DNA from: Nocardioidaceae bacterium UBA4001
GTDB lineage: Bacteria > Actinomycetota > Actinomycetes > Propionibacteriales > Nocardioidaceae
Reading direction: 5' to 3'
Length of the DNA stretch: 64,000 bases
Assembly: GCA_002384855.1 (NCBI GenBank)
Contig: DGBP01000013.1
Coordinates: 19,334 to 83,333, forward strand
This document shows, piece by piece, positions 7,892-16,398 of the stretch. The notes under the pieces were generated by a model, which worked only from the letters and a program-made list of their open reading frames with translations, was not told the origin of the DNA and did not search any database. The translations under genes were made by a program, and so were the position numbers. Position 1 is the first letter of the stretch, and each line of letters starts with the position of its first letter.

Positions 7892-7904
7892 ATCCGGTCG
7901 TGTG
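7892..7904 (+). repeat. Right copy of 13-bp direct repeat bracketing the DUF559 gene
   Basis: ATCCGGTCGTGTG follows a run of ten C residues (7880-7889) directly after the DUF559 stop, and lies 7 nt short of the acpS stop. The flanks differ from those of the left copy, so only the 13-mer is shared. Confidence 0.75.
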
Positions 7905-7911
7905 ACACAGC

Positions 7912-8262
7912 TCAGGACTCGAGGATCACGACCGCGGAGGCGATGCCGGCGTCGTGGGAGAGGGAGACGTGCACGTGGGCGACGCCGATGTCGTTGGCCC
8001 GGGACAGCACGCTGCCGCGGAGCTCGAGCTGGGGGTTTCCGGTGTGCTCGCTGACCACCTCGGCGTCGTGCCAGGCCATCCCGGTCGGCGCGCCGAGCGC
8101 CTTGGCGAGCGCCTCCTTTGCCGCGAACCTCGCAGCCAGCGACGCCAGTGGGCGCACGCGCTCCTGCTCGGTGAAGAGCCGCTCGCGCAGTGTCGGGGTG
8201 CGGTCGAGGGCCTCCTCGAACCGGTCGATGTCGACGACGTCGATGCCGACTCCCAGGATCAT
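7912..8262 (-). CDS. acpS: Holo-[acyl-carrier-protein] synthase
   Basis: AcpS transfers 4'-phosphopantetheine from CoA to the ACP serine. The 116-residue product starts MILGVGIDVVDIDRFEEAL with the Mg/CoA-binding aspartate, and has the second signature RFAAKEALAKALG, whose glutamate binds the metal. It ends with HVSLSHDAGIASAVVI. The length is standard. ATG 8262 lies 4 nt after the glmS stop, so the two genes are likely one transcript. Confidence 0.96.
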   Translation of the reverse strand: MILGVGIDVVDIDRFEEALDRTPTLRERLFTEQERVRPLASLAARFAAKEALAKALGAPTGMAWHDAEVVSEHTGNPQLELRGSVLSRANDIGVAHVHVSLSHDAGIASAVVILES

Positions 8263-8266
8263 CGTG

Positions 8267-10111
8267 CTACTCGACCGTGACGGACTTGGCGAGGTTGCGC
8301 GGCTGGTCGACGTCGAGGCCCTTGTGGGTGGCGAGCTCGCAGGCGAACAGCTGCAGCGGGACGATCGCGACCAAGGGCTGCAGGAGCGTGGGGACCTTCG
8401 GCAGCCGCACCAGGACGTCGGCGTACGACGTGACGCCCTCGTCGCCCTCCTCGGCGAGCACGATCGTGCGAGCCCCCCGGGCCCGGACCTCCTGGATGCC
8501 GCTGACCATCTTGTCGTGGAGCTGGTCACGGCCCTGGGGAGGTACCACGCAGAAGACGGGGAGCCCCTCCTCCACCAGCGCGATCGGGCCGTGCTTGAGC
8601 TCGCCGGCGGCGAACCCCTCGGCATGGATGTAGGCGAGCTCCTTGAGTTTCAGCGCCCCCTCCAGCGCCACGGGGTAGCCGGCGTGGCGGCCCAGGAACA
8701 GCACCGACCGGGAGCCGGCGAGCTCCCTGGCCAGCTCGTAGATCTCCTCGGCGCCGTCGAGCACCTGCTGGATCTTCTCGGGGGTCCGCGAGATCTCGTG
8801 GACCACCTGGGCGATCTCGTCGCCGAACCTCGTGCCGCGGACCTGGGCGAGGTAGAGGCCGAGGAGGTAGCAGGCGACGAGCTGGGTGGTGTAGCCCTTC
8901 GTCGAGGCGACCCCGATCTCCGGACCGGCGTGGGTGTAGATCACCGCGTCGGACTCGCGAGGGATCGTGGAGCCGTTGGTGTTGCAGATCGCGAGGACCT
9001 TCGCCCGCTGCTCGCGGGCGTGACGGATGGCCATGAGGGTGTCGGCGGTCTCGCCCGACTGGCTGATCGCGACCACGAGGGTGTCACGGGTGAGGATCGG
9101 GTCGCGGTAGCGGAACTCCGAGGCGAGCTCGACCTCGCAGGCGATGCGGGTCCAGTGCTCGATGGCGTACTTCGCGACGAGACCGGCGTAGAAGGACGTG
9201 CCGCTCGCGATGATGATGACCTTGTCGACCTCGCGAAGCTCCTCCTCGCTGATCCGGATCTCGTCGAGCTGGAGTGCGCCGGCCTTGTCGTGGCGGCCCA
9301 GCAGGGTGTCCGCGATCGCCGTGGGCTGCTCGAAGATCTCCTTGCGCATGAACCAGTCGTAGCCGCCCTTCTCCGCGGCCGACAGGTCCCAGTCGACGTG
9401 GTAGGGCTTCGCCTCGGCCGGGCTGCCGTGGAAGTCGGTGACGGTGACGCCCTCGCGCGTGATCGTGACGACCTGGTCCTGGCCGAGCTCGAGCGCCTCG
9501 CGGGTGTGCTCGATGAACGCGGCCACGTCGGAGGCCAGGAAGTTCTCCCCCTCGCCGAGGCCGACGACCAGCGGTGAGTTACGGCGGGCGGCCACCACCC
9601 GGTCGGGGTCGTCGGCATCGACCGCGACGAGCGTGAACGCGCCCTCGAGGCGCGCCGCCACGTGCTGCATCGCCTCGGTCAGGCTCGCGCCGCCGGCCAC
9701 CTCACGCTCGAGCAGGTGCGCGGCCACCTCGGTGTCGGTCTCCGAGCAAAGGTCGTGGCCGGCCTCCTCGAGCTCGGCACGCAGCGCGGCGAAGTTCTCG
9801 ATGATCCCGTTGTGCACCAGTGCGACCCGGCCGTCCTGACCGACGTGCGGGTGAGCGTTGCGGTCGTTCGGGGCGCCATGGGTGGCCCAGCGGGTGTGGC
9901 CGATACCGGTCGTGGAGGCGGGGAGCGGCGTGTCGGCGACCGCCTTCTCGAGGTTCGCCAGCTTGCCGGCTCGCTTGTCGGTGGCGAGTCGTCCGCCGTC
10001 GACGAGGGCGATCCCGGCCGAGTCGTAGCCGCGGTACTCCAGGCGACGCAGGCCCTCGATGACGATGCCCTGGGCCTGCTGCGGTCCGACGTACCCCACG
10101 ATTCCACACAT
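8267..10111 (-). CDS. glmS: Glutamine--fructose-6-phosphate aminotransferase (isomerizing)
   Basis: GlmS makes glucosamine-6-phosphate, the first step to UDP-GlcNAc. The 614-residue product begins MCGIVGYVG, whose Cys2 becomes the N-terminal nucleophile of the glutaminase domain. Further marks are HTRWATHG and HNGIIENF. Two SIS isomerase domains follow, with ASGTSFYAGLVAKYAIEHW and ISQSGETADTL, and the gene ends in the usual KSVTVE. The start is fixed by the Cys2 motif. TAGGCT 7 nt upstream suggests a leaderless transcript. glmM, acting next in the pathway, lies 3.6 kb away. Confidence 0.98.
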   Translation of the reverse strand: MCGIVGYVGPQQAQGIVIEGLRRLEYRGYDSAGIALVDGGRLATDKRAGKLANLEKAVADTPLPASTTGIGHTRWATHGAPNDRNAHPHVGQDGRVALVHNGIIENFAALRAELEEAGHDLCSETDTEVAAHLLEREVAGGASLTEAMQHVAARLEGAFTLVAVDADDPDRVVAARRNSPLVVGLGEGENFLASDVAAFIEHTREALELGQDQVVTITREGVTVTDFHGSPAEAKPYHVDWDLSAAEKGGYDWFMRKEIFEQPTAIADTLLGRHDKAGALQLDEIRISEEELREVDKVIIIASGTSFYAGLVAKYAIEHWTRIACEVELASEFRYRDPILTRDTLVVAISQSGETADTLMAIRHAREQRAKVLAICNTNGSTIPRESDAVIYTHAGPEIGVASTKGYTTQLVACYLLGLYLAQVRGTRFGDEIAQVVHEISRTPEKIQQVLDGAEEIYELARELAGSRSVLFLGRHAGYPVALEGALKLKELAYIHAEGFAAGELKHGPIALVEEGLPVFCVVPPQGRDQLHDKMVSGIQEVRARGARTIVLAEEGDEGVTSYADVLVRLPKVPTLLQPLVAIVPLQLFACELATHKGLDVDQPRNLAKSVTVE

Positions 10112-10118
10112 GCGCGCC

Positions 10119-10124
10119 AGCCTA
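10119..10124 (-). promoter_or_regulatory. -10 element for leaderless glmS transcript
   Basis: The minus strand reads TAGGCT, 7 nt, then the glmS ATG. No Shine-Dalgarno or clear -35 is visible. Since the start codon is fixed by the catalytic Cys2, the leaderless reading does not depend on start choice. Confidence 0.6.
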
Positions 10125-10176
10125 CCGGCGGCACCGGCCCTGCCCACCCACCGGCAGGTACGCCACAATGCGGTGC

Positions 10177-11169
10177 ATGGCTCCCGCACGGACCACCGGC
10201 CCGCCGCACGCCGCGACCTCGAACGGCGAGCGCGAGTCCTCGCCGTACGTCGAGCTCGACCGTGCCGCGTGGGCGGCCCTCGGCGCCGCCCCCGAGCAGC
10301 CGCTCACCGAGGCGGAGATCGCCCGGGTGCGTGGCCTCGGCGACGAGCTCGACCTCGACGAGGTGCAGCAGGTCTACCTGCCGCTCTCACGGCTGCTGAG
10401 CCTCTACGTCAAGGCCGCCGGCGACCTCCACCGCGCGCAGGAGGAGTTCCTGGCCCGGCCGCACCCGCCGCGCACACCGTTCGTGATCGGCCTCGCCGGG
10501 TCGGTGGCCGTGGGCAAGTCGACCACCGCGCGCGTCCTGCAGCACATGCTCGCCCACTGGCCCGAGCACCCGTCGGTCTCGCTGGTCACCACGGACGGGT
10601 TCCTCTACCCCAACGCCGAGCTCCAGCGGCGCGGGCTGCTCGCCCGCAAGGGCTTCCCGGAGTCCTACGACCGCAAGGCCCTGCTCCGCTTCGTGATGGA
10701 CATCAAGTCCGGCAACGACGAGGTGGAGGCGCCGACATACTCCCACCTCACGTACGACGTGGTCCCCGACGAGCGGGTCTCGGTCAAGCGGCCCGACATC
10801 GTCATCGTCGAGGGGCTCAACGTCCTCCAGCCCGCCAGAGTCCGCGAGGACGGCCGCACCGGGCTCGCGATCAGCGACTTCTTCGACTTCTCGGTCTACG
10901 TCGACGCGGCGATGAGCGACATCCGCCGGTGGTACACCGAGCGGTTCCTGCGACTGCGCGAGACCGCCTTCCGCAACCCGGCGTCGTACTTCGCGAGGTA
11001 TGCCGAGCTCAGCGAGGCCGAGGCCGTCGAGGAGTCGGGCCGGATCTGGGACACGATCAACGGCCCCAACCTCGAGGAGAACGTCAGGCCGACGCGCAGC
11101 CGGGCGACGCTCGTGCTGCGCAAGGACGCCGACCACTCGGTCCGCTACGTGCGGCTGCGCAAGGTCTGA
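10177..11169 (+). CDS. coaA: Type I pantothenate kinase
   Basis: CoaA phosphorylates pantothenate, the first committed step of CoA synthesis. The product has the P-loop GLAGSVAVGKSTTARVLQ, the VTTDGFLYPNAEL substrate segment and the IVEGLNVLQP motif typical of bacterial type I enzymes. I chose the second ATG (330 residues), 9 nt after an alternative at 10168. Neither has a good Shine-Dalgarno; CACAAT lies 7 nt before the chosen ATG and could be a leaderless -10. It is divergent from glmS. Confidence 0.95.
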   Translation: MAPARTTGPPHAATSNGERESSPYVELDRAAWAALGAAPEQPLTEAEIARVRGLGDELDLDEVQQVYLPLSRLLSLYVKAAGDLHRAQEEFLARPHPPRTPFVIGLAGSVAVGKSTTARVLQHMLAHWPEHPSVSLVTTDGFLYPNAELQRRGLLARKGFPESYDRKALLRFVMDIKSGNDEVEAPTYSHLTYDVVPDERVSVKRPDIVIVEGLNVLQPARVREDGRTGLAISDFFDFSVYVDAAMSDIRRWYTERFLRLRETAFRNPASYFARYAELSEAEAVEESGRIWDTINGPNLEENVRPTRSRATLVLRKDADHSVRYVRLRKV

Positions 11170-11207
11170 CGGCGGAAAACCGGGTGCGCCGGCAGCACCG
11201 CGGTGTC

Positions 11208-11213
11208 TACCGT
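11208..11213 (+). promoter_or_regulatory. -10-like hexamer for leaderless tandem-GNAT transcript
   Basis: TACCGT is followed by 8 nt and the ATG at 11222. No Shine-Dalgarno is present. The decayed paralogue has TAGCCT at the same 8-nt spacing, which supports this reading. Confidence 0.4.
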
Positions 11214-11221
11214 CTTCTGTC

Positions 11222-12223
11222 ATGGACGTACGACCGGTCGACCCGTTCGACGACGAGCTCCTCGGCCGCTACCAGGACCTCTGCCGACAGGCCGAGCTGT
11301 ACGAGCGTCCCTGGGAGTCGATCTGGTCGCACGCCGAGCTCCGTGCGCGTTTCGAGCACCCCAAGGACACCGAGCACCTCGAGCTCTTCGCGACCTTCGA
11401 CGGCGACGAGATGCTTGCCGGCGGCTTCCTCGAGGTCCCTCTCGAGGACAACCTCGACAAGGGGTTCGTGCACGTGATGGTGCCGCCCGCTCACCGTCGC
11501 CGGGGTGTCGGCACGCTGCTTCTGGGCCACCTTGCTGAGGCAGTGCGGGCCCACGAACGCACGGAGCTCCTCGTCGAGACCTCCTACTCCTTCGGAGACA
11601 GGCACGACCACCCCTACCGGCGGTTCGCGGAGAAGAACGGCTTCCAGGAGGTCAACGTCGAGGTCGTGCGTGTGCTGCCGCTGCCGGTCGACGACGAGCT
11701 CCTCGACCGGCTCGGGTCCGCGGCTGCTCCCCACCACGAGGGTTACCGGGTCGAGACCATCGTCGGAGAGGTTCCCGACGCCTACCTGCCGTCGTACTGC
11801 CGGCTGCACAACCAGCTGGGCGTCGACGCACCGACGGGCGACGTCGACTTCGAGGAGGAGTCGCTCACCCCCGAGACCTTCCGCGAGACCGAGAAGCGCT
11901 TCGCTGCCGCGGGGACGACCCGGGTGTCGACAGTGGCTCTCCTCGGCGACGCCGAGGTCGTGGCCTACACCGACCTCGTGGTGAGGGCCGAGGAGACCGA
12001 GAGGGCGAACCAGTGGGGCACCCTCGTGCACCGTGACCACCGGGGCCACCGGCTGGGCACCGCGGTGAAGGTGGCGAACCTCAGGGAGCTGCACGGCCGG
12101 TTCCCCGAGCGGACCGAGGTGGTCACCTCCAACGCCGAGGTGAACCAGAACATGGTCGACATCAACGACCGGCTCGGGTTCACCCCCGTCGCGGTGCTGC
12201 CGATGTTCCGCCGGTTCCTCTGA
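11222..12223 (+). CDS. Tandem GNAT acetyltransferase (two domains)
   Basis: The 333-residue protein contains two GNAT folds. The first has VMVPPAHRRRGVGTLLLGHL (about residues 85-104) as its acetyl-CoA loop. The second has LVHRDHRGHRLGTAVKVANL near 268-287 and ends in NQNMVDINDRLGF. This arrangement recalls the mycothiol synthase/Eis-like tandem GNATs common in actinobacteria, but I cannot name a substrate. TACCGT lies 8 nt before ATG 11222, with no Shine-Dalgarno. A decayed paralogue lies at 12861-13676 on the other strand. Confidence 0.88.
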   Translation: MDVRPVDPFDDELLGRYQDLCRQAELYERPWESIWSHAELRARFEHPKDTEHLELFATFDGDEMLAGGFLEVPLEDNLDKGFVHVMVPPAHRRRGVGTLLLGHLAEAVRAHERTELLVETSYSFGDRHDHPYRRFAEKNGFQEVNVEVVRVLPLPVDDELLDRLGSAAAPHHEGYRVETIVGEVPDAYLPSYCRLHNQLGVDAPTGDVDFEEESLTPETFRETEKRFAAAGTTRVSTVALLGDAEVVAYTDLVVRAEETERANQWGTLVHRDHRGHRLGTAVKVANLRELHGRFPERTEVVTSNAEVNQNMVDINDRLGFTPVAVLPMFRRFL

Positions 12224-12375
12224 GGCGGCGTCCCACTACGTGTGTCGCTTCGACCTCGCGTGCTGGGCTGGCTTCCTCGAGGGCGGCCAGGGGTACGGGT
12301 CGGTCCGACGCAATGTGAACGCACCAGCATGCGTGTTGTGCCGATGCGCGAACCACAGCCTCACGACCTGCAGGC

Positions 12376-12768
12376 ATGGGCGCCATTGGACGTCCTGAGA
12401 CGCGACCCGAGGTCCGGCAGCTCGTCGATCAGTACATCGCCGAGCACGCCGCCCGCGGTTGGACCAAGTGGCGTCTGGCGGACCTCGATGACCAGCTGGT
12501 GGGGAGGGCAGGATTCGGTGGAACCTCGGAGAGCCGGGGACTGAGCTATGTCATACGACGAAGCCGTCGGGGACTCGGTCTTGCCACTGAGATCGCCGAG
12601 GCCCTCGTGGGCTGGCACCTGTCGCACACCGTTGCTGTCCCGCTCCGGGCCATCGTCGCCGTCGGCAACGACGCTAGCGCCAGAGTGCTGGAGAAAGTCG
12701 GCTTCGTCGAGGCCGGGCCCGAGGACTTTGAGGGCACCATCTGCCGCGCATTCATGTATCCGGGGTAA
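12376..12768 (+). pseudogene. N-terminally truncated GNAT acetyltransferase (RimJ/RimL type)
   Basis: The 130-residue frame from ATG 12376 covers the middle and end of a RimJ/RimL-like GNAT: TKWRLADLDDQLVGRAGFG, RRSRRGLGLATEIAEALVGW as the acetyl-CoA loop, and NDASARVLEKVGFVEAG. The first beta strand and helix expected upstream are missing. The same frame runs open back to 12319 without family resemblance. A GNAT-start-like stretch, MRVVPMREPQPHDLQAW, lies in another frame from 12329. That pattern suggests a frameshift with a small deletion. The G+C content is also a little lower than in the neighbours. It may still encode a short protein. Confidence 0.6.
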
Positions 12769-12860
12769 CGCTCATGCACATGGCGAGCCGCGCCCCACGC
12801 ATCGCCCGCAGAGCGGGTAGGCCGCGCGGTCGGTCGTCGCACGCGTCGGGAGGCTCGAAA

Positions 12861-13676
12861 TCACCTGCTCTCGGGCGTCCACTGCATCTCGTGGACGAGC
12901 TCGACCGCTGCGTAGCCGAGCCGGTCGTTCACGGCGTTCATCGCGACGTTGACGTCGGCGTTGCCGGTCAGCAGCCGCCGTACCGACGGGAACCGCTCGC
13001 GCACGAGCCGCTGGTTGGTGACCTTCACCCGCAGCCCGAGCCGGTGACCGCGGTGGGCCGGCGCCACCAGGGTCGCGCCCTGGAACCCCCGGTCGGGGGC
13101 GTCATCGCTGACCATCACCTCGGTCATGCCGACCACGACGCCGTCGGACGAGAGGGCCACGGTCGTGGTCTCGTGACGGCCGCCTCGCCGGAAACGCTCC
13201 TCCTTCTCGCGAAGGCGCCGTTCGTCCCACCGCTCGGGCTCGAGCTCGAGGTCGCCGCTCGGCGACTCGGTGTTGAACGACTCGAGCAGCGCGCAGTAGC
13301 CCTCCACCAGGTCCTCGGGGCACACGTCCTGCCAGCTCCGCAGGCGGTAGCCGCGCGCGGGCTCCTCGGTCTCGGCCAGGACCGGGTTCCACAGGTGCTC
13401 GTGTCGACCAGGTCGACCACCTTCATCTCGTCATGCGGTGTGCGTGTTGTCGAGGCGCGGCAGCGAGACCTCCGCGGCGCCGACGAGCCGGCCGTCCTCG
13501 AACGCGCCGAGCAGCACCTTCTCCAGTGGCGCGTCGTCGGCGGTGAAGGCGGCGCGCGCCGCCGGCCACGACCAGAATGCGCTCCAGGGGCGGTCCCGCT
13601 CGTCGGCGGCCTTGCCGACCTCCCAGAAACGACGGGTCAGCGCCTCGTCGTACCCGTCGATCTCACGGATGTGCAC
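12861..13676 (-). pseudogene. Decayed tandem-GNAT acetyltransferase
   Basis: This is a broken paralogue of the gene at 11222-12223. Positions 13676-13431 encode 81 residues that match its start (RDRPWSAFWSWPAARAAF against YERPWESIWSHAELRARF) and end at TGA 13431-13433. The same frame then resumes, giving HEHLWNPVLAETEEPARGYR and the second GNAT domain, with VAPAHRGHRLGLRVKVTNQR, to TGA at 12861. About 80 codons are missing around the stop, including the acetyl-CoA loop of domain 1. The GTG start has TAGCCT 8 nt upstream, a surviving leaderless-type promoter. The C-terminal half could be translated alone from GTG 13325. Confidence 0.8.
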
Positions 13677-13728
13677 GGAACGCGAGGCTAGGCGTACGAC
13701 GCCCGCTCCGCACCTGCTTTCCACTCCG

Positions 13729-15090
13729 TCAGAGCGTGAGCTGCTTGCGGACCACCTCGGCGAGCCGGTCGGCGACGTCCTGCGCCTGGTCCGCGCTGGG
13801 CGCCTCGACCATGACCCGGACCAGCGCCTCGGTGCCGGACGGCCGCAGCAGGACGCGGCCGGTCTCACCGAGCTCGGCCTCCGCCTCGGCGACGGCGACG
13901 GCCACCAGGGCGTCCTCGTCGGTGCGTGCCTTGTCGACGCCGGAGACGTTCACGAGCACCTGAGGCAGCCGGTCCATGACGCCGGCGAGCTCGGCCAACG
14001 GCAGCTGCCGCTCCGACATCCGCGCCAGCACGTGGAGGGCGGTGAGGATGCCGTCGCCGGTGGTGGCGTGGTCGCTCATGATCACGTGCCCCGACTGCTC
14101 ACCGCCGAGGCAGTAGCCGCCCGCCTTCATCGCCTCGAGCACGTAGCGGTCGCCGACCTTCGTCTGGCGGACGCCCACGCCCTCGCGGCGCATGGCCTGG
14201 ACGAAGCCGAGGTTGCTCATCACGGTGGCGACCACGGTGTCGGCGTGGAGGAGGCCTGCGTCGCGCATCGAGAGCGCGAGCACGGCGAGGATCTGGTCGC
14301 CGTCGACGACGTTACCCTCGTGGTCGACCGCGAGGCAGCGGTCGGCATCGCCGTCGAGCGCGAAGCCGACGTCGGCCCCGTGCTCGAGGACGGCCTTCTG
14401 CAGCACCTCGAGATGGGTGGACCCGCAGCCGTCGTTGATGTTGAGGCCGTCGGGGTCGGCGCAGATCGCGACCACGTCCGCGCCGGCGGCGGCGAGCGCC
14501 CGTGGACCGGCTTCGGAGGCGGCCCCATGTGCACAGTCGAGGACCACACGGATCGGGCGGCCGCCCACCGGCCGGAGGGGGCCGGCCAGGGTCGAGACGA
14601 GGTGGTCGGCGTACTTCTCGACGGCCCTGTCGTAGGTCGAGACGCGTCCGACGCCTGCCCCGGTGGGCCGATCCCACGGCTCGCGGAGGCGCCGCTCGAT
14701 CGCGATCTCGATGGTGTCGTCGAGCTTCACGCCGCCTCGGGCGAGGAACTTGATGCCGTTGTCGGGCATCGGGTTGTGGCTCGCCGAGAGCATGACGCCG
14801 AGGTCGGCGCCGAGCGCGTCGGTCAGATAGGCCACTCCCGGCGTGGGCAGCACGCCGAGCAGATGGACGTCCACGCCCGCCGAGGCCAGCCCGGCCACCA
14901 CGGCGGCCTCGAGGAACTGCCCGGAGACGCGGGTGTCGCGCCCGACAACGGCGACGGGCCGGTGTCCTGAGAAGACACCGGCCTCGCCGAGGACGTGCGC
15001 AGCGGCGACCGAGAGGTCCACCGCCAGCTCTGCCGTGAGGGTCTCGTTGGCGAGACCACGAACACCGTCGGTGCCGAAGAGACGAGCCAC
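13729..15090 (-). CDS. glmM: Phosphoglucosamine mutase
   Basis: GlmM interconverts glucosamine-6-P and glucosamine-1-P on the way to UDP-GlcNAc. The 453-residue product starts MARLFGTDGVRGLAN and has the phosphoserine loop LSASHNPMPDNGIKF (Ser104), the metal loop FALDGDADRC, the sugar-binding GGEQSGHVIM and the phosphate-binding LRPSGTEALVRVM. The start is GTG 15090, 17 nt after the rpsI stop, so it is probably read from the rplM-rpsI promoter, as is usual in actinobacteria. Confidence 0.98.
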   Translation of the reverse strand: MARLFGTDGVRGLANETLTAELAVDLSVAAAHVLGEAGVFSGHRPVAVVGRDTRVSGQFLEAAVVAGLASAGVDVHLLGVLPTPGVAYLTDALGADLGVMLSASHNPMPDNGIKFLARGGVKLDDTIEIAIERRLREPWDRPTGAGVGRVSTYDRAVEKYADHLVSTLAGPLRPVGGRPIRVVLDCAHGAASEAGPRALAAAGADVVAICADPDGLNINDGCGSTHLEVLQKAVLEHGADVGFALDGDADRCLAVDHEGNVVDGDQILAVLALSMRDAGLLHADTVVATVMSNLGFVQAMRREGVGVRQTKVGDRYVLEAMKAGGYCLGGEQSGHVIMSDHATTGDGILTALHVLARMSERQLPLAELAGVMDRLPQVLVNVSGVDKARTDEDALVAVAVAEAEAELGETGRVLLRPSGTEALVRVMVEAPSADQAQDVADRLAEVVRKQLTL

Positions 15091-15107
15091 GGGGAGAGCG
15101 GGGGCGA

Positions 15108-15611
15108 TCAGCGCTTGCTGAACTGGGGCGCCTTGCGGGCCTTCTTGAGACCGGCCTTCTTGCGCTCGATGACGCGGGCGTCACGCGTGAGCAGCCCGGC
15201 CTTCTTCAGCGACGGGCGGTTCGCGTCGACGTCGACCGCGTTGAGTGCACGGGCCACGCCGAGACGCAGCGCGCCGGCCTGGCCGGTGATGCCGCCGCCG
15301 TGGATCCGGGCGATGACGTCGAAGCGGCCCGCGAGGTCGGTGGTCACGAAAGGCTCGTTGACGACCTGCTGGTGCAGCTTGTTCGGGAAGTAGCTCTCGA
15401 GGGCGCGGCCGTTGACGGTCCACTGGCCGGTGCCGGGGACGAGTCGCACGCGGGCAACCGCCTCCTTGCGACGGCCGGTGGCCGAGGCGGGGGCGATGGT
15501 GGCGGGGCGAACGGGAGCCTCGTCGGACGGAGCGCTCTCGGAGCTGTAAGCGACGCCCTGCTCGTCGACCTTGTAGGTCTCCTCGACGCCCTCGGTGGTG
15601 GTCTCAGCCAC
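15108..15611 (-). CDS. rpsI: 30S ribosomal protein uS9
   Basis: uS9 lies in the 30S head, and its C-terminal arginine contacts P-site tRNA; the tail here ends QFSKR. The conserved body begins at about residue 45 (ATGRRKEAVARVRLVPGTGQ). The first 40 or so residues are an acidic extension (VEETYKVDEQGVAYSSESAP), as in several actinobacteria. GTG 15611 has GAGGA at good spacing. It follows rplM by 42 nt. Confidence 0.98.
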   Translation of the reverse strand: MAETTTEGVEETYKVDEQGVAYSSESAPSDEAPVRPATIAPASATGRRKEAVARVRLVPGTGQWTVNGRALESYFPNKLHQQVVNEPFVTTDLAGRFDVIARIHGGGITGQAGALRLGVARALNAVDVDANRPSLKKAGLLTRDARVIERKKAGLKKARKAPQFSKR

Positions 15612-15653
15612 GGATGTTCCTCACTTGTACGACTGCTGTTCTCGACGGGTGGA

Positions 15654-16097
15654 TTACTGCGAGATCTGCGAGATCTCGAACGGCTTGGCCTGCTGCGCCT
15701 GGTGCGGGTGCTCCGGGCCGGCGTACACCTTGAGCTTCTTCAGCATCTGGCGGCCGAGACGGTTCTTCGGGAGCATGCCCCAGACCGCCTTCTCGATGGC
15801 CTTGCGCGGGTCCTTCTCCAGCAGCTCACCGATCGGGGTGGCCGACAGGCCGCCCGGGTAGCCGGAGTGGCGGTAGGCCATCTTCGTGGTCGCCTTGCTG
15901 CCGGACAGGGAGACCTTGCCGGCGTTGACGATGATGACGAAGTCGCCCATGTCGACGTGCGGCGCGAACGTGGGCTTGTGCTTGCCGCGAAGCAGCGTCG
16001 CGGTCTGGACGGCGAGGCGTCCGAGCACCACGTCGGTGGCGTCGATGACGTGCCACTCGCGCTGGATGTCAGCGGGCTTCGGGCTGTACGTACGCAC
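15654..16097 (-). CDS. rplM: 50S ribosomal protein uL13
   Basis: uL13 is an early-assembly 50S protein. The 147-residue product begins VRTYSPKPADIQREWHVIDA, with GRLAVQTATLLRGKHKP and MLPKNRLGRQMLKKLKVY later. I chose GTG 16097, which has AGAAGG nearby and gives the usual 147 residues; an ATG 18 nt upstream would add six residues not seen in the family. It is the first gene of rplM-rpsI(-glmM). Confidence 0.97.
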   Translation of the reverse strand: MRTYSPKPADIQREWHVIDATDVVLGRLAVQTATLLRGKHKPTFAPHVDMGDFVIIVNAGKVSLSGSKATTKMAYRHSGYPGGLSATPIGELLEKDPRKAIEKAVWGMLPKNRLGRQMLKKLKVYAGPEHPHQAQQAKPFEISQISQ

Positions 16098-16208
16098 GGA
16101 TGTTTGCCTTCTCATCGAGATCGGTTGTGTGTTCGGCCCGAACCTTCCCGGGCCTGGCGGCCAGGCGTCCGACTGCAGGAGTCGTGCCAGAGCATGCCGC
16201 GACCGACA

Positions 16209-16238
16209 AGACTACCGGCGCGCCGCGGCCCCGGTCAA
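16209..16238 (-). promoter_or_regulatory. Sigma-70-type promoter of rplM-rpsI
   Basis: The minus strand has TTGACC (16233-16238), an 18-bp spacer and TAGTCT (16209-16214), close to the actinobacterial housekeeping consensus. The leader to the rplM start would be about 105 nt. An 8-bp hairpin (16226-16233 with 16241-16248) holds most of the -35 in its loop. Confidence 0.75.
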
Positions 16239-16398
16239 AACGGGGCCGGTTTCCCTCAGGGCGGGGTCCGGGCATAAGTTGGTCAGGACTATCTGTGACC
16301 GATTCAGTACGACGTCCCCCGATGCGGGCTTTGCATGACACCCAACGACAAGGCGCGTGTACGGGCCCAGGACGGTCCCGACTCAAAGAGGAGCCGAC

